Below are positions 28,004-38,541 of a stretch of 64,000 bases of DNA, piece by piece. Source of the stretch: Nematocida parisii ERTm1 (taxonomy: Eukaryota; Microsporidia); NCBI RefSeq assembly GCF_000250985.1, contig NW_013524652.1, forward strand, positions 62,001-126,000, written 5' to 3'. A model generated the notes under the pieces. The model was not told the origin of the DNA and did no database searches. It worked only from the letters and a program-made list of their open reading frames with translations. The stretch's first letter is position 1; the number at the start of each line of letters is the position of its first letter. The translations under genes were made by a program, and so were the position numbers.

Positions 28004-30466
28004 ATGGAAAATAAAAAGTTCATGACAAGAGTTTATACCTGGGGTGCAGGTGATGCCGGCCAGCTGGGAGCAGATACAGAAGAAGGAATGAGTACTAAGC
28101 CAGTGGAGCTAGTGTACTTTAGCAACAAAAGAATAACGGAGGTGGTTTGTGGGGGGATGCATTCACTTGCCCTCTCTATTGATGGGTCCCTTTATTCGTG
28201 GGGGTGCAATGATGAAGGTGTGTTAGGCAGATCTGGGGATGAGGAGAAACCTGACAGAATTACATTCCCTGAGGATGTAAAAATTAAGAAGGCCGTGGCA
28301 GGGGATTCAATATCTGCTGCTGTGGATGAGAATGATAATTTGTGGACATGGGGACTGTTCCGTGGGCCAGGTGGTGTGATTGGGCACTCTCTGAACAAGG
28401 ACGGGTCTGTTTATAAAATGGCCAAATCCCCTGTTAAAATCAGTGGTATTAAAGTGGCCTCTGTCCAGGCAGGGTGCAACCATTTAGCAGTGGTGGATAA
28501 TAAAGGCAAGCTGTACACCTGGGGAGATGGAGAGAATGGAAAATTAGGAAGGTTAATCAGCAGGAGATCAAAGAGCACAGACTGTCTGTCTCCTAAGGTG
28601 GCTATGGCATCAGCAAGTGCTGTAGTGACAGGAGCATACCACTCATTTGCCATTAAAAGAATCAATGGAAAGGGAGAAAAGAGTAATTCTCTGGCAAAGC
28701 AGTGTCTTTATACAGAAGGAAAGTTCTTTAAGGATACTAATGGGAATGAGATGTACTTATACGACCAGAAGAGAGAAGATCTGACAGCAGATCAAATGGA
28801 AGAAGGCAGGAAGAGAAAGGTTCCTTCTGGTTCAAAATACAAGTACATTAGAATTACACCAGAAACACAGGTGCCCAGACATATCATGTACCCACCTAAA
28901 GGGATGACATTGTACTGCAATTCAATGGGGGACCTAACACTTAACCCAAACATGGGAAAAAAGATAGTTCTTCCTACAACAAGAATGCGAGTGCTTAAGA
29001 CTGATGTACCCGCGCCAGTGAGCAATTCTTCATCGGATGAAGTGGCGCCTATTACCAAGAGTATTCGAGAGATTGAAGATGAGGAGGAGAAGGGCAAAAT
29101 CACAGAGGAAGATCTGTGCCTGTATGCAGAGTACTATAAGCTAGAACCAGGAAAGGAGAAAAAGGTAACAATAGTGAGTGATGGCATTGAGAAAGAAGTT
29201 GTATTGACTGGGAATAGCCGGAAGGTTGAAAAGCCAGCAAAGAAACCACGCAGTGCAGCAGCAGCAGAAATGATCCGGAAAGCTAAAGAGGCTAGCATGA
29301 AGGCAAAGGAAGCAGAAAGCATAGGCAGTGCCACAGGAAAGAAGTTGGAAGAGAAAGAGAAGGCCAAAAACCATGCAGATTCAGATGAAGAGACGCAGGA
29401 GAGTGAAGAAACAGATGCAAGCACATCTGTTGATAGTGAAGAAAAGATGGAGACAGAGAATGCGTTAAAGAGTAAAACAGGGAATAATAATGATGGCAAG
29501 ACTGTTTCTAATACAGAAGAACCGAGTAAACCAAATAATATTGCAAATACTTCACCTCACTCTACTGCAGACACAGGACAGAAAGTTGCCTCAGGCCCGA
29601 AGGATAGTGCAAAACCAAGCAAAGGCACCCCAGAGGGAAGCAACAAAGTAGTTGACCCCGGGGCGGATGCTATTAATGTAGATAGTAAACAAGCCAGCGC
29701 AGATGCAAGTACGCCTATACAGAGGGAAAGAAAGAGGAAGATTGGCAGTGCAAAGGAGGAAGTTAAGAGGAAGAAGCAGAAGAATAAGAAGAAAACTCTG
29801 GTGAAAAAGGTGCCCCGGGACAAGCTGATAGTGCCAGGCCATGGCGGTGACTTTATACTGTTTAATGAGGTGCAGAGAATGTTCTTGTTTGACCGGAGAA
29901 GAAAAGATATTTCAACAGCAGAGAATTCAAAGAAAGTGAAGTTTTCTGCATCTGGAGTCAATAATTATGGCCAAGCACCGAATGCCAGTGAAAAAGAAAC
30001 ATGGGGCCCGTGGATGGACTACTCCAAAGACGACACAGGACCATCTACTTTTGTAAAAGGCATGGGCGGTGAGCACAGCACACACGTTCTTGATGCAAAT
30101 GGCACTCTCTGGGGCCTGGGAAGAAATACCTTTGGCCAGCTGGGCATTGGTGACAATGAAAATAGGACAGAATTTACTAAATGCGCCATCTCAAATGTGG
30201 ATGATTTTGCAATTACAGCCTCGCACGGAATGGCTATGTCGCAGGGCAGAGCATACACCTGGGGGTTCGGTGAAGAAGGACAGCTGGGGTATGAGGCAGA
30301 TAAAGAAGTCTCCCCAAAAGAAGTGGCTTTTGGAAATGAGATCGTTATTAGTGTCGGAGCAGGTGGGCAGCACTCTGCCATTGTTACCGCAGTGGATGTG
30401 ACAGAAAACACAGAATTAAGCAATCAAGATGTAATTTTCGGAGTAAATTACTCGGCCAGTACGTAG
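28004..30466 (+). CDS. RCC1-like Ran guanine nucleotide exchange factor with a long insert
   Basis: 820 residues from the Met at 28004. The frame is open upstream to a Met at 27731 but that part looks untranslated. RCC1 repeats at the N terminus: RVYTWGAGDAGQLGAD, SLYSWGCNDEGVLGR, NLWTWGLF, KLYTWGDGENGKLG. More repeats at the C terminus: SGVNNYGQAPN, TLWGLGRNTFGQLGIGD, AYTWGFGEEGQLGYE, ending VGAGGQHSAIV. Between them is a ~400-residue insert rich in Lys, Glu, Ser and Asn with basic runs (KRKKQKNKKKT). The blades would still close into a seven-bladed propeller. RCC1 charges Ran with GTP on chromatin; the insert may bind chromatin. Confidence 0.85.
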   Translation: MENKKFMTRVYTWGAGDAGQLGADTEEGMSTKPVELVYFSNKRITEVVCGGMHSLALSIDGSLYSWGCNDEGVLGRSGDEEKPDRITFPEDVKIKKAVAGDSISAAVDENDNLWTWGLFRGPGGVIGHSLNKDGSVYKMAKSPVKISGIKVASVQAGCNHLAVVDNKGKLYTWGDGENGKLGRLISRRSKSTDCLSPKVAMASASAVVTGAYHSFAIKRINGKGEKSNSLAKQCLYTEGKFFKDTNGNEMYLYDQKREDLTADQMEEGRKRKVPSGSKYKYIRITPETQVPRHIMYPPKGMTLYCNSMGDLTLNPNMGKKIVLPTTRMRVLKTDVPAPVSNSSSDEVAPITKSIREIEDEEEKGKITEEDLCLYAEYYKLEPGKEKKVTIVSDGIEKEVVLTGNSRKVEKPAKKPRSAAAAEMIRKAKEASMKAKEAESIGSATGKKLEEKEKAKNHADSDEETQESEETDASTSVDSEEKMETENALKSKTGNNNDGKTVSNTEEPSKPNNIANTSPHSTADTGQKVASGPKDSAKPSKGTPEGSNKVVDPGADAINVDSKQASADASTPIQRERKRKIGSAKEEVKRKKQKNKKKTLVKKVPRDKLIVPGHGGDFILFNEVQRMFLFDRRRKDISTAENSKKVKFSASGVNNYGQAPNASEKETWGPWMDYSKDDTGPSTFVKGMGGEHSTHVLDANGTLWGLGRNTFGQLGIGDNENRTEFTKCAISNVDDFAITASHGMAMSQGRAYTWGFGEEGQLGYEADKEVSPKEVAFGNEIVISVGAGGQHSAIVTAVDVTENTELSNQDVIFGVNYSAST

Positions 30467-31168
30467 TGGTGGGTAATCATAACAAGAAAAGAAATAAACC
30501 AGGACAGCAGCAGATAATAAGGTACACAGACAAACCTCACTGCAGCAAAGTACGCTGTGGTGATATTAGTGTAGTAATAGTAGTAAAAGGACACTAACTG
30601 TGAAAATGCCTGTACACTCTGCTCTCCTGTGTCTTATCCTATTATAATAGGAGAATTTAGTCCTAGCTTAATAATAAGTGTTCGCCTGGTCATTCGCTGC
30701 TTTTACTACGTGACAGTTGAATTATCAGTGGATATGGGGTCTTTTGCACACAGGATTCATTATGTTTGTTATTAATGACTGCCTTGTGGCTAGAGATTAG
30801 ACAGTGCGGTGAAGTATACCGTGCTATCATACCCTAAACTCAGATACATTCACGTGTTCATGATAGTAAAACAGACCATCATTAATAAAATCAGATTCAC
30901 TTATTCCTTATACATTCAAGCATTAATACCACTGAGTAGAACACTAACTGCACCGCATGGGCATAATACTAAAATATGCTGGTAAACAGAAATATCCTTG
31001 GCCCTGTCTATTATTAGTGCATTCTTATGTAGAGTATGCATAATAACCCGAATTACATATGGTGCACTGTCTTATGGTTCATTCTTACGTACTCTGAGGC
31101 AGTGTATACATAAGCCTATTACTCTGTTATAGTAGCTGCCCGTCAAATGCAGATTATTTTTATTCTGT
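30467..31168. other. Intergenic, 700 bp, motif copy only
   Basis: Spacer with TAACCCGAATT at 31044-31054. No gene, RNA or repeat seen. Confidence 0.4.
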
Positions 31169-32047
31169 ATGGAGACTAACCATGAAGAAGCACAGTACCT
31201 ACAGTTAATAAAGCGCATACTTGATGGTGGAGCACAGAAAATGGACAGAACCGGCACAGGAACAATTGCAGTATTTGGTGACATGGCACGGTATTCTCTT
31301 GAGAACGACAGGTTCCCTCTACTTACCACAAAGAAAGTTCCATTCAGAGTGGTTGCAGAAGAACTTCTGTTCTTTATTCGCGGGCAAACAGACAATAGAA
31401 TACTAAAAGATAAGAACGTAAACATATGGACACTGAATGGAACAGAAGAGTTTCTTCGGTCTCGCGGCATAACCAGAAGAGAAGATGACCTTGGTCCAAT
31501 TTACGGGTACCAGTGGAGACACTTTGGCGCAGAGTACAAAACGTGCGAGGATGACTATTCTAATAAAGGCATTGACCAGTTAAACCAAGTGATTGAGGAA
31601 TTAAAAACAAACCCAAACAGTCGCCGTATGATTGTATGCGCATGGAATCCAAGTGATCTAGACCAGATGGCTCTTCCCCCATGCCATGTGCTATTCCAGT
31701 TTGTTGTAGTAAATAGCAAGCTAAACTGCATGTTATACCAAAGATCCGGTGATGTAGGGCTAGGAGTGCCCTTTAATATTGCAAGTTATGCCCTGCTTCT
31801 TAAAATGGTCTCATATCTAACCAATATCCCAGCAGGTGAGTTTGTTCACGTACTCTCTGATGCTCATATATACTCCAACCACATAGCCCAGCTAACAGAG
31901 CAAGTAAAGCGCGTGCCATACAAGTTCCCAACCCTCAAAATATCCCCAGCAGTAAAAAGAGAAAGAATTGATGATTTCCAAATTGATGATTTCATTCTGG
32001 AAGGGTACACACACCACCCACCAATTAAAATGAACATGTCTGCATAG
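31169..32047 (+). CDS. Thymidylate synthase
   Basis: 292 residues. Motifs: DRTGTGT (26-32, dUMP phosphate binding), FPLLTTKKV (49-57), NIWT (85-88), PIYGYQWRHFGA (110-121), SRRMIV (151-156), ALPPCHVLFQF (168-178) with catalytic Cys172, QRSGDVGLGVPFNIASYALL (191-210) and HVLSDAHIYSNH near residue 227-238. It methylates dUMP to dTMP using methylene-tetrahydrofolate. Stand-alone, not fused to DHFR. Divergent from nothing close; the next gene is convergent at 32348. Confidence 0.97.
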   Translation: METNHEEAQYLQLIKRILDGGAQKMDRTGTGTIAVFGDMARYSLENDRFPLLTTKKVPFRVVAEELLFFIRGQTDNRILKDKNVNIWTLNGTEEFLRSRGITRREDDLGPIYGYQWRHFGAEYKTCEDDYSNKGIDQLNQVIEELKTNPNSRRMIVCAWNPSDLDQMALPPCHVLFQFVVVNSKLNCMLYQRSGDVGLGVPFNIASYALLLKMVSYLTNIPAGEFVHVLSDAHIYSNHIAQLTEQVKRVPYKFPTLKISPAVKRERIDDFQIDDFILEGYTHHPPIKMNMSA

Positions 32048-32347
32048 TAAGATACCTGAAAATGAGTATTTTTAAAGAATTTTCAGTTTCTGCTAAAAAT
32101 GCCCTTCTTAATTATTTTGGGGTATTACCGCTTATTAGCTAATATTAGGAAATTAAAAATAAAATTATACTTCCATATTTAGTAATGTACGTTAAAAAAT
32201 CAAAATATTTTAAGTATTCACATGTAATTATCAATATAAAACACCAAATACATCCAATCCAAGACAATCCGAACTTTTCTTATAATCCCCTTTTATACCT
32301 TTGGTGCTTTTATTATATTTTACTGTATGGTTGTGTGATATAATAGC

Positions 32348-32698
32348 TTATTCCACGGTGTATTGTAAGATGTCTACTACCTGGCCTATATAATCATCTG
32401 TTATTGGATCTTTGCCTGTTCTCTTTATGGTTTTTAATACTTCCTTCTTTGTTTTTTCAAACAGCTCTAATGTACGGGTTAACTCTGTGTGCAATATTTT
32501 GTTTATTGGGGCATTGCACATAATAGAATTGGTTATGTCCAGCATATATTTACAATGGACTTTAGACAGAGAATCCTCTAATATCTGTAATAATATATCA
32601 TATTTCATTCTCTTAGATATTTTAGACCTATTCAAAGTGTTTGTTCTGGATTCTGCTGCTTTTTTAACACTTTTTAGTTCTTCTATAATATGGTTCAT
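32348..32698 (-). CDS. Small helical protein, unknown
   Basis: 116 residues, almost all predicted helix, with coiled-coil-like spacing (KYDILLQILEDSL, TELTRTLELFEKTKKEVLKTI). No known domain recognised. It is divergent from the RING gene, 26 bp between starts, so the two probably share a promoter. Confidence 0.5.
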   Translation of the reverse strand: MNHIIEELKSVKKAAESRTNTLNRSKISKRMKYDILLQILEDSLSKVHCKYMLDITNSIMCNAPINKILHTELTRTLELFEKTKKEVLKTIKRTGKDPITDDYIGQVVDILQYTVE

Positions 32699-32724
32699 GT
32701 ATAATAAATTTTAATTTTACTTTA

Positions 32725-33303
32725 ATGACACGGCCAAAGATGCCCGCACGTAATATTCCATCAGATAGAGCAAGTTCATCAAAAATACAAATTGAACATT
32801 TATTAAATGAGATTTCTGTTGGAAAAAAACGGCTTAAAAATGCATGCACTCAGAAAAAACCTCATAAAACCACTGTATCCGTAAAAGAGTCTGTTATAAC
32901 AGAAATTAAAAAAAGAGAAGAACTGTGTACATCCGCGCCATTACCTCAGAATATATCTGTTATACTTAATACACTCAGCAGGGACAGGAATGACTGGAGG
33001 TACATGGCAGACCAACCTGTTCTGAGAGAGTGCACTACAACCAAAATAATAGACATCAGGAAACCTGCACTAAAAAAGCAGCACATAAAATACGTAAAGT
33101 ATAAGGACGGAGTAAGCACAGAAAGTATAAGTAATAATGAACTGTGTGCAATATGCCTACATAAGTATACATCCATTAATATATGCGGAATTCTTCGATG
33201 TAATCATTTTTATCATAAAAAATGCATTAATTCTCATATATCCACTGCTGGGTACTGTCCTATATGTAGAAGAGATGTAATTAGTGGTCTAATCAACCAA
33301 TGA
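32725..33303 (+). CDS. RING-H2 finger protein
   Basis: 192 residues. The C terminus holds a complete C3H2C3 RING: Cys141-x2-Cys144-x14-Cys159-x-His161-x2-His164-x2-Cys167-x10-Cys178-x2-Cys181, read from CAICLHKYTS through CNHFYHKKC and CPIC. The Trp91 region and basic N terminus match no known partner family. RING-H2 proteins usually act as E3 ubiquitin ligases; the target is unknown. Confidence 0.85.
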   Translation: MTRPKMPARNIPSDRASSSKIQIEHLLNEISVGKKRLKNACTQKKPHKTTVSVKESVITEIKKREELCTSAPLPQNISVILNTLSRDRNDWRYMADQPVLRECTTTKIIDIRKPALKKQHIKYVKYKDGVSTESISNNELCAICLHKYTSINICGILRCNHFYHKKCINSHISTAGYCPICRRDVISGLINQ

Positions 33304-33633
33304 TAAGTGCTTTATATGCATTATATGTTATGTACTATAAATGTATAAATAGAAATTAAATTTCTGAATATTTAAATTTTCTATTCTGGCTCTATTAGTA
33401 ATATTCTTTTTATGTGCTATGCTTGCCGTATATTCTGAAAATAACAGAAAATTCGGAATTGGTAACCAAAGGTATTATTCATTATTTGAGAGTATTTCTA
33501 AGTGATTTTACAGTATTATGCCAAAATATCCAAAAATACAGAATTTCTATTTTTCGGGATATTCCAGTTTTTGAATATTTCATTCATTCGCAGTCCTTGC
33601 ATTTAAATATTTTTTTATATTTGACCCCAGTAC
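33304..33633. other. Intergenic leader of eS24
   Basis: AT-rich. CCCC at 33625-33628 sits five bases before the eS24 start. A short frame at 33414-33683 overlaps the eS24 start and is not credible. Confidence 0.4.
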
Positions 33634-34047
33634 ATGACAAACACAATAAAAATACTAGAGAAGAAACAGAATCCACTTCTTGACAGAATGGAGTTGTCCT
33701 TGTCCGTCTACCACCCATGCAGTGGTACACCAAACAAAAAGGAAATATCAAAGATGCTGAGCGAGCAGCTTAACACCTCCACTGATAACATTGTTGTAAA
33801 GGATTGCTACACTAGATTTGGTACACACATTTCATCCGCTGCAGCCAAGATATACAACAAGAAGTCTAGTTTAGAAAAGATTGAGCACAAATTCATTCTT
33901 AACAGAATCATAAAGGACAAGGAAGGAAAGGAAATAACAAAGCTCCCCAGAAAATTAAGAAAGGAAGACAAGAACAAGAAGAAGAAGATCAGAGGAACAA
34001 TTGCAGCCCTTCAGAAGAAAGTGGAGAAGAGACAGCAGAGGCAATAG
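33634..34047 (+). CDS. RPS24: 40S ribosomal protein eS24
   Basis: 137 residues, the normal length. Features: NPLLDRMELSLSVYHPCSGTPNK (an N-terminal RK-x-M-V-x-D-V-x-HPG-like fold), TKFG-like RFGTHISSAAAKIY, and a basic Lys/Arg tail (KEDKNKKKKIRGTIAALQKKVEKRQ). eS24 lies in the small-subunit body and is needed for 18S processing. CCCC precedes the ATG. It starts 0.3 kb after the RING gene and ends 31 bp before the next start. Confidence 0.92.
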   Translation: MTNTIKILEKKQNPLLDRMELSLSVYHPCSGTPNKKEISKMLSEQLNTSTDNIVVKDCYTRFGTHISSAAAKIYNKKSSLEKIEHKFILNRIIKDKEGKEITKLPRKLRKEDKNKKKKIRGTIAALQKKVEKRQQRQ

Positions 34048-34078
34048 TTAAATAAAATCTGCTATTATTAATTTTTTT

Positions 34079-35185
34079 ATGGTGTGTATATCTAGTAACA
34101 GACTGTGTAAGAATAAAAGCAAGAGAGATAATAAATTGCGAATTCCAGATGATCCATCTCCTGTGCATACATCAGAGTGCATGGATTCCTGTTCTTTTAT
34201 TAAAAGTGATATTGAAAGTGCACCAAGTATATGCCAGGAGGTAAGTGATTCCGTGCGGAGAGAACTGCCCAATGAGAGTGCTATACACGAATACAGTAAT
34301 ATAACTAAAAATTTAGAAAACACTGCAGAATATAACCAAACACGGAGTAACTCAGAAAATAATTATATGAAAGAGAAATTAGTGCATACAGAGTGTGAAC
34401 AGAATAATTATGCAGGGATAAATAGTACAGCGAATACACAGGAAAACATAAGTTATACTAAAGACATCTCTAGTAATATTATAATTAACAGTATGTGCAG
34501 TGCAGGCAATAGAGTGGAATGCGGCAGTAGAGAGAATAACACATTAGAAAATAATGGCAAAGATAAAAATTTAAAAATAGGTTCTAAATTAGAGATCACT
34601 GCACTGGAAGAGGATAATTCGCATTCTATACCAGAAAAATTAAATATTTCAGAAATTCTGGGCATGTCTGGTCTATTGGATGTTCTTGGAATGTCTTATT
34701 ATTATACTGCATTGGAAGATAATAAGACTACAGAGAATAATAATGAAAATATAAGGGAGTCACAGATAAGAAATACTATTTGTCCAATTGATATATCTGT
34801 GCTGAATACATTAAAAGAGAACTATAATATGTCTACACCAGATGATAATAGAGTACATATAAACTATAATTCTATATACTACAATATACCAAAGACTGTA
34901 TATAATATTATAAGTGTCTGTGGATATTTCTGTATTTATTATGGTGGGTACTTACTTTCACATATTTTAAGTATTACTGGGAGAGTTAATAACACTTTTA
35001 ATGGGAATAAGGCGATGAAATATATTCTGTACAGCGCGATTATATACTTGATTTATTCTGTTTTATATACAGTGATCCGCTGTATATATTATATAATATA
35101 CACAGTGTATTATATATTTGATATAGTAGTTGTGTTTATACTGCTGTTTAATATACTTCGTAGGATATTTACTGGTGACAATTGA
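34079..35185 (+). CDS. Membrane protein with long Asn/Glu-rich head, unknown
   Basis: 368 residues. The first ~270 are charged and Asn/Glu-rich without a known domain. The C-terminal ~95 residues have three hydrophobic segments (~280-300, 318-338, 340-362). It is AT-rich and looks like the lineage-specific membrane genes at 14003 and 49731. Starts 31 bp after eS24 on the same strand. Confidence 0.55.
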   Translation: MVCISSNRLCKNKSKRDNKLRIPDDPSPVHTSECMDSCSFIKSDIESAPSICQEVSDSVRRELPNESAIHEYSNITKNLENTAEYNQTRSNSENNYMKEKLVHTECEQNNYAGINSTANTQENISYTKDISSNIIINSMCSAGNRVECGSRENNTLENNGKDKNLKIGSKLEITALEEDNSHSIPEKLNISEILGMSGLLDVLGMSYYYTALEDNKTTENNNENIRESQIRNTICPIDISVLNTLKENYNMSTPDDNRVHINYNSIYYNIPKTVYNIISVCGYFCIYYGGYLLSHILSITGRVNNTFNGNKAMKYILYSAIIYLIYSVLYTVIRCIYYIIYTVYYIFDIVVVFILLFNILRRIFTGDN

Positions 35186-35595
35186 ACATGTATACCACCC
35201 ATCAACTTACATTATATAACTTATAGTGTATTTCTTACTCTCTGTGGCATATTTATATTATTCCTGTATTCTTTGATTATTCCTCGTTGTATAAAAATGA
35301 AATAACCTAGAATACCCAACAAAATATACACACTATGTATTTATTGGTAAATTATTCTATTCTAGTATAATATTTATACTGCATAGAATTAAAATAAATT
35401 ATTTTATCAAGTATGCCTGCTTGCCTTGTATTTAAATTTACTCTACTATGCTTTATATCGGGGCATTTCTAGTTATGTATGCCACAATACTAAATCATTG
35501 ATTGATTTTTATTTTTAACCGGTATTTCTTGATTTTTAATATTATAAATTGTTTATAACTGAAAAATAGATAATATTTTATTTTCTGGTATACCC
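35186..35595. other. Intergenic leader of helicase gene
   Basis: AT-rich; ends with CCC touching the helicase ATG (35593-35595). No gene seen. Confidence 0.4.
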
Positions 35596-38250
35596 ATGCA
35601 CAGGATATATCAGAAAGAGAGGGAATGCAGTGAAATTAATAGTGTATGTGATCCTTCAATGGTAGAGCAGTTGATTATTGCGCAGAGTGCGGTAATAAAC
35701 ACAAAATGGACACTTAAAACAGCAGAACTACCAAAGGGGTCAGACCTAACAGAGACAGAATTATACAAAAAAGTGGATATGATGTATTCCACAAGAAAAC
35801 ACGATAAAATACAGACGGACATTCTGCAAGAGAACAAGAAATACTTCAATTTTGAGTATTTCAATGGGGTGCAGTCTTTGGCTCTGGATACATTATATAA
35901 CACAAGAGAGAACAGTTTAATAGCAGCTCCTACTGGCACAGGAAAGACAGAACTTGCAATATTAGCCATTCTTAAAGAATATCAGGCATATGGTAGAGAA
36001 TGTTTTATTGTTATCCTGGCCCCTACTAAGCCATTAATAAATTCATTAGAGCAGACACTTAAGAATAGAGTGGGTGAAATTCTAAGTGTAATGCAAGATA
36101 CGACAGATAATGAAAGAGTAGCAAGATACGATACAAATATTCTTATTACTACACCAGAACGGTATGACATTCTTACAATGAAAGGAAGAGTATCACCAAG
36201 TCTGCTAATTATTGATGAGATTCATATTTTAGAGGAGAGCAGAGGAGGAGCGCTAGAAAGCGTTATTATTAGAAGTAAAGGGGTATATGGCATGCGAATA
36301 GTAGGCATAAGTGCCACTGTGCCTAATTATAGAGATGTGGCAGAATTTATTTCTGCTAAGGAGGAGCACTCTTACTACTTCAATTACCTGTTTAAGGAAA
36401 TACCCATAAAATACAGTGTTATTGGGATAAAAAAGGGAAATAAGACAGTGAAAAGAATAAAAAGGGCAGAAAAGCATTCTACACTGGATTCTGACTATTC
36501 TAATAAGAATAGTGTGAATATAAGTAAAGGCAGGCATTTAGATGAAAATAGTAAAGAAGATGAGTCTGCTTGTTATAATGACAATTCTTATAAGTACCTT
36601 AATGCACTGCATAATACACTCATGGAAATAAGCGGAAATACTCTAATATTTATAAATAATAGGAAAGAATGTGTTTTAGTGGCTGAGTACATAAGAAAGA
36701 ATATACTCAAAAGTACTTGTAAAGTACTTGATCTGTCTACAATACTTAATGTGGTAGAATCGTCCATTCCAGATGCACTGGCGGATAAAGAGCAATTTAT
36801 ATGCGGTATAAAGGAAATGCTAGAACTTCTCTCATATGGAATTGCTGTGCATCATGCAAGTATATCAAAAGAGGTAAGAAATGCAGTTGAATTGCTTTTT
36901 AAGAGGGGGCTTATTAGTATTATATGCTGTACTAGTACACTGGCCTGTGGTGTAAATCTTCCTGCTAATAATGTGATTATATACAAAACAAACAAGCCAG
37001 TTATTGGCCAAGCATATACACTCGCTGAAATAGCGCAAATGAGTGGTCGAGCTGGCAGGAAGGGCCATGCTGCATCTGGTTCTGCTGTGATTATAACACA
37101 AGAGGAAGATATTGCTGCGTATTCTAAGGCAATTACATTTCAGTTTCCAGTAGAGAGTAAATCTGCTGAAACTCTCACCACAAGAGTACTGTATGAAGTT
37201 GCAGTTAAGTTTAACCAGGAAAACTGCCAAAAAGATAAAACTACAACTAAAACCTGCACAGATGTAAAAGAGATACTTCCTTCGAATGAAACAGACCGTA
37301 TACATTCTATGTGTAATAATCATATATGTCCTAGCAGAAAATGTATTCCTGTTACTACAGAGTACATTATATCTTGGGTTTGCATGACATATGGATACAT
37401 TCGTGGAATAAAGCATAATGAAACAAGAAAGTACTACACCCATACAAATGATCTGATTAAAAATATATTAGACCAGTTGTTTAAATGGAACATGATAGAG
37501 TGCACATATAATATCCAACCCACTGCACTCGGTAATATATGTTATACTTTCTATCTCTCGCCCATCACAGTCTATCATATACAGCAAGTATTTATGTCTA
37601 TTACAGAGTATAAGATAGATCTTGATGTAGGAGATATCTTATTACTGGCTAGTATAACAGATGATTATAAAGACTTAGAAAGAAATACCACAGAATACAG
37701 CAGTATACGCTATCCTATACGACATAAAAGCAGCCACATACATAAAATAGTACACACTGCAACAGATAGAGAGATTAACCCAGCTGTATCTATAATCATA
37801 CAGAGGTATATAGATAATTGCAATGGAAATGTGTTTGATTCTTTCAGTGCTAAAGTACTTTCTACTATTAACAGAGTACTAGAAGGCATTCTGAGCATAG
37901 GTAAAATTTATCTCAATAGGTCTATATATTCTATTATAGATTTATTAAAGAGTATAAACACAAGAGAGTGGAAATATTCAAAGAATAGAAATAATTTAAA
38001 TGTATCCATAGAATTAAATAATTACACATTAACAATAACCAATCCAAGCAAAGACAAATTATTCATTGAAATAGTAAATGAAGATAAAATCATACATAGA
38101 GATATAATGAGAAGAAGAAAGTACAAATATGTAATAGACCAAATACATAATTGTTTTTTAATAAGAATAGAATCATTCACTATATTTACTAATCCATTCT
38201 CATTATACATTACAAACCCTTCTTTATTCACTAAATATCCCCATTCTTAA
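35596..38250 (+). CDS. Ski2-family DExH helicase, Mer3/HFM1-like
   Basis: 884 residues. Q-like motif FEYFNGVQSLALDTL (86-100); Walker A APTGTGKT (111-118); motif Ia APTKPL; TTPERYD (185-191); Walker B DEIH (207-210); motif III SAT (239-241); motif V region STLACGVNLPANNVII; motif VI QMSGRAGRKG (481-490). The FNxxQS-A-L opening and overall layout fit Mer3/HFM1, the crossover helicase of meiosis; other Ski2-type members (Brr2, Slh1, Mtr4) are much longer or have different openings. The C-terminal part is short, a winged helix plus a degenerate Sec63-like region. CCC touches the ATG. Confidence 0.75.
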   Translation: MHRIYQKERECSEINSVCDPSMVEQLIIAQSAVINTKWTLKTAELPKGSDLTETELYKKVDMMYSTRKHDKIQTDILQENKKYFNFEYFNGVQSLALDTLYNTRENSLIAAPTGTGKTELAILAILKEYQAYGRECFIVILAPTKPLINSLEQTLKNRVGEILSVMQDTTDNERVARYDTNILITTPERYDILTMKGRVSPSLLIIDEIHILEESRGGALESVIIRSKGVYGMRIVGISATVPNYRDVAEFISAKEEHSYYFNYLFKEIPIKYSVIGIKKGNKTVKRIKRAEKHSTLDSDYSNKNSVNISKGRHLDENSKEDESACYNDNSYKYLNALHNTLMEISGNTLIFINNRKECVLVAEYIRKNILKSTCKVLDLSTILNVVESSIPDALADKEQFICGIKEMLELLSYGIAVHHASISKEVRNAVELLFKRGLISIICCTSTLACGVNLPANNVIIYKTNKPVIGQAYTLAEIAQMSGRAGRKGHAASGSAVIITQEEDIAAYSKAITFQFPVESKSAETLTTRVLYEVAVKFNQENCQKDKTTTKTCTDVKEILPSNETDRIHSMCNNHICPSRKCIPVTTEYIISWVCMTYGYIRGIKHNETRKYYTHTNDLIKNILDQLFKWNMIECTYNIQPTALGNICYTFYLSPITVYHIQQVFMSITEYKIDLDVGDILLLASITDDYKDLERNTTEYSSIRYPIRHKSSHIHKIVHTATDREINPAVSIIIQRYIDNCNGNVFDSFSAKVLSTINRVLEGILSIGKIYLNRSIYSIIDLLKSINTREWKYSKNRNNLNVSIELNNYTLTITNPSKDKLFIEIVNEDKIIHRDIMRRRKYKYVIDQIHNCFLIRIESFTIFTNPFSLYITNPSLFTKYPHS

Positions 38251-38541
38251 ACTATAAATATAACTGAGTATAATCATAAATTACTTCTACTATAAATTAT
38301 TTTAGATAGTTCATATCCTAATTATCCCTGTATATTCTGATATACTATTATATATTCATATATTAATTAATTCTATTGTATAATTAGTATATAATCTGTT
38401 TATTTCTATATTTAAATAAATACTTCTAATTTCAAATTTTAAATTATTTACATAATGTGTACATCTTCTGTATAGAAATATTTATATTCGGGCTATAATA
38501 AAATATATTTATATAATTGTGTAAGTATTCTTTTTATTTTT
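38251..38541. other. Intergenic spacer
   Basis: AT-rich, no gene or repeat seen. Confidence 0.3.

Noticed and set aside
33414-33683. 89-residue plus-strand frame before eS24
   Set aside because: Overlaps the eS24 start, AT-rich and without domains.
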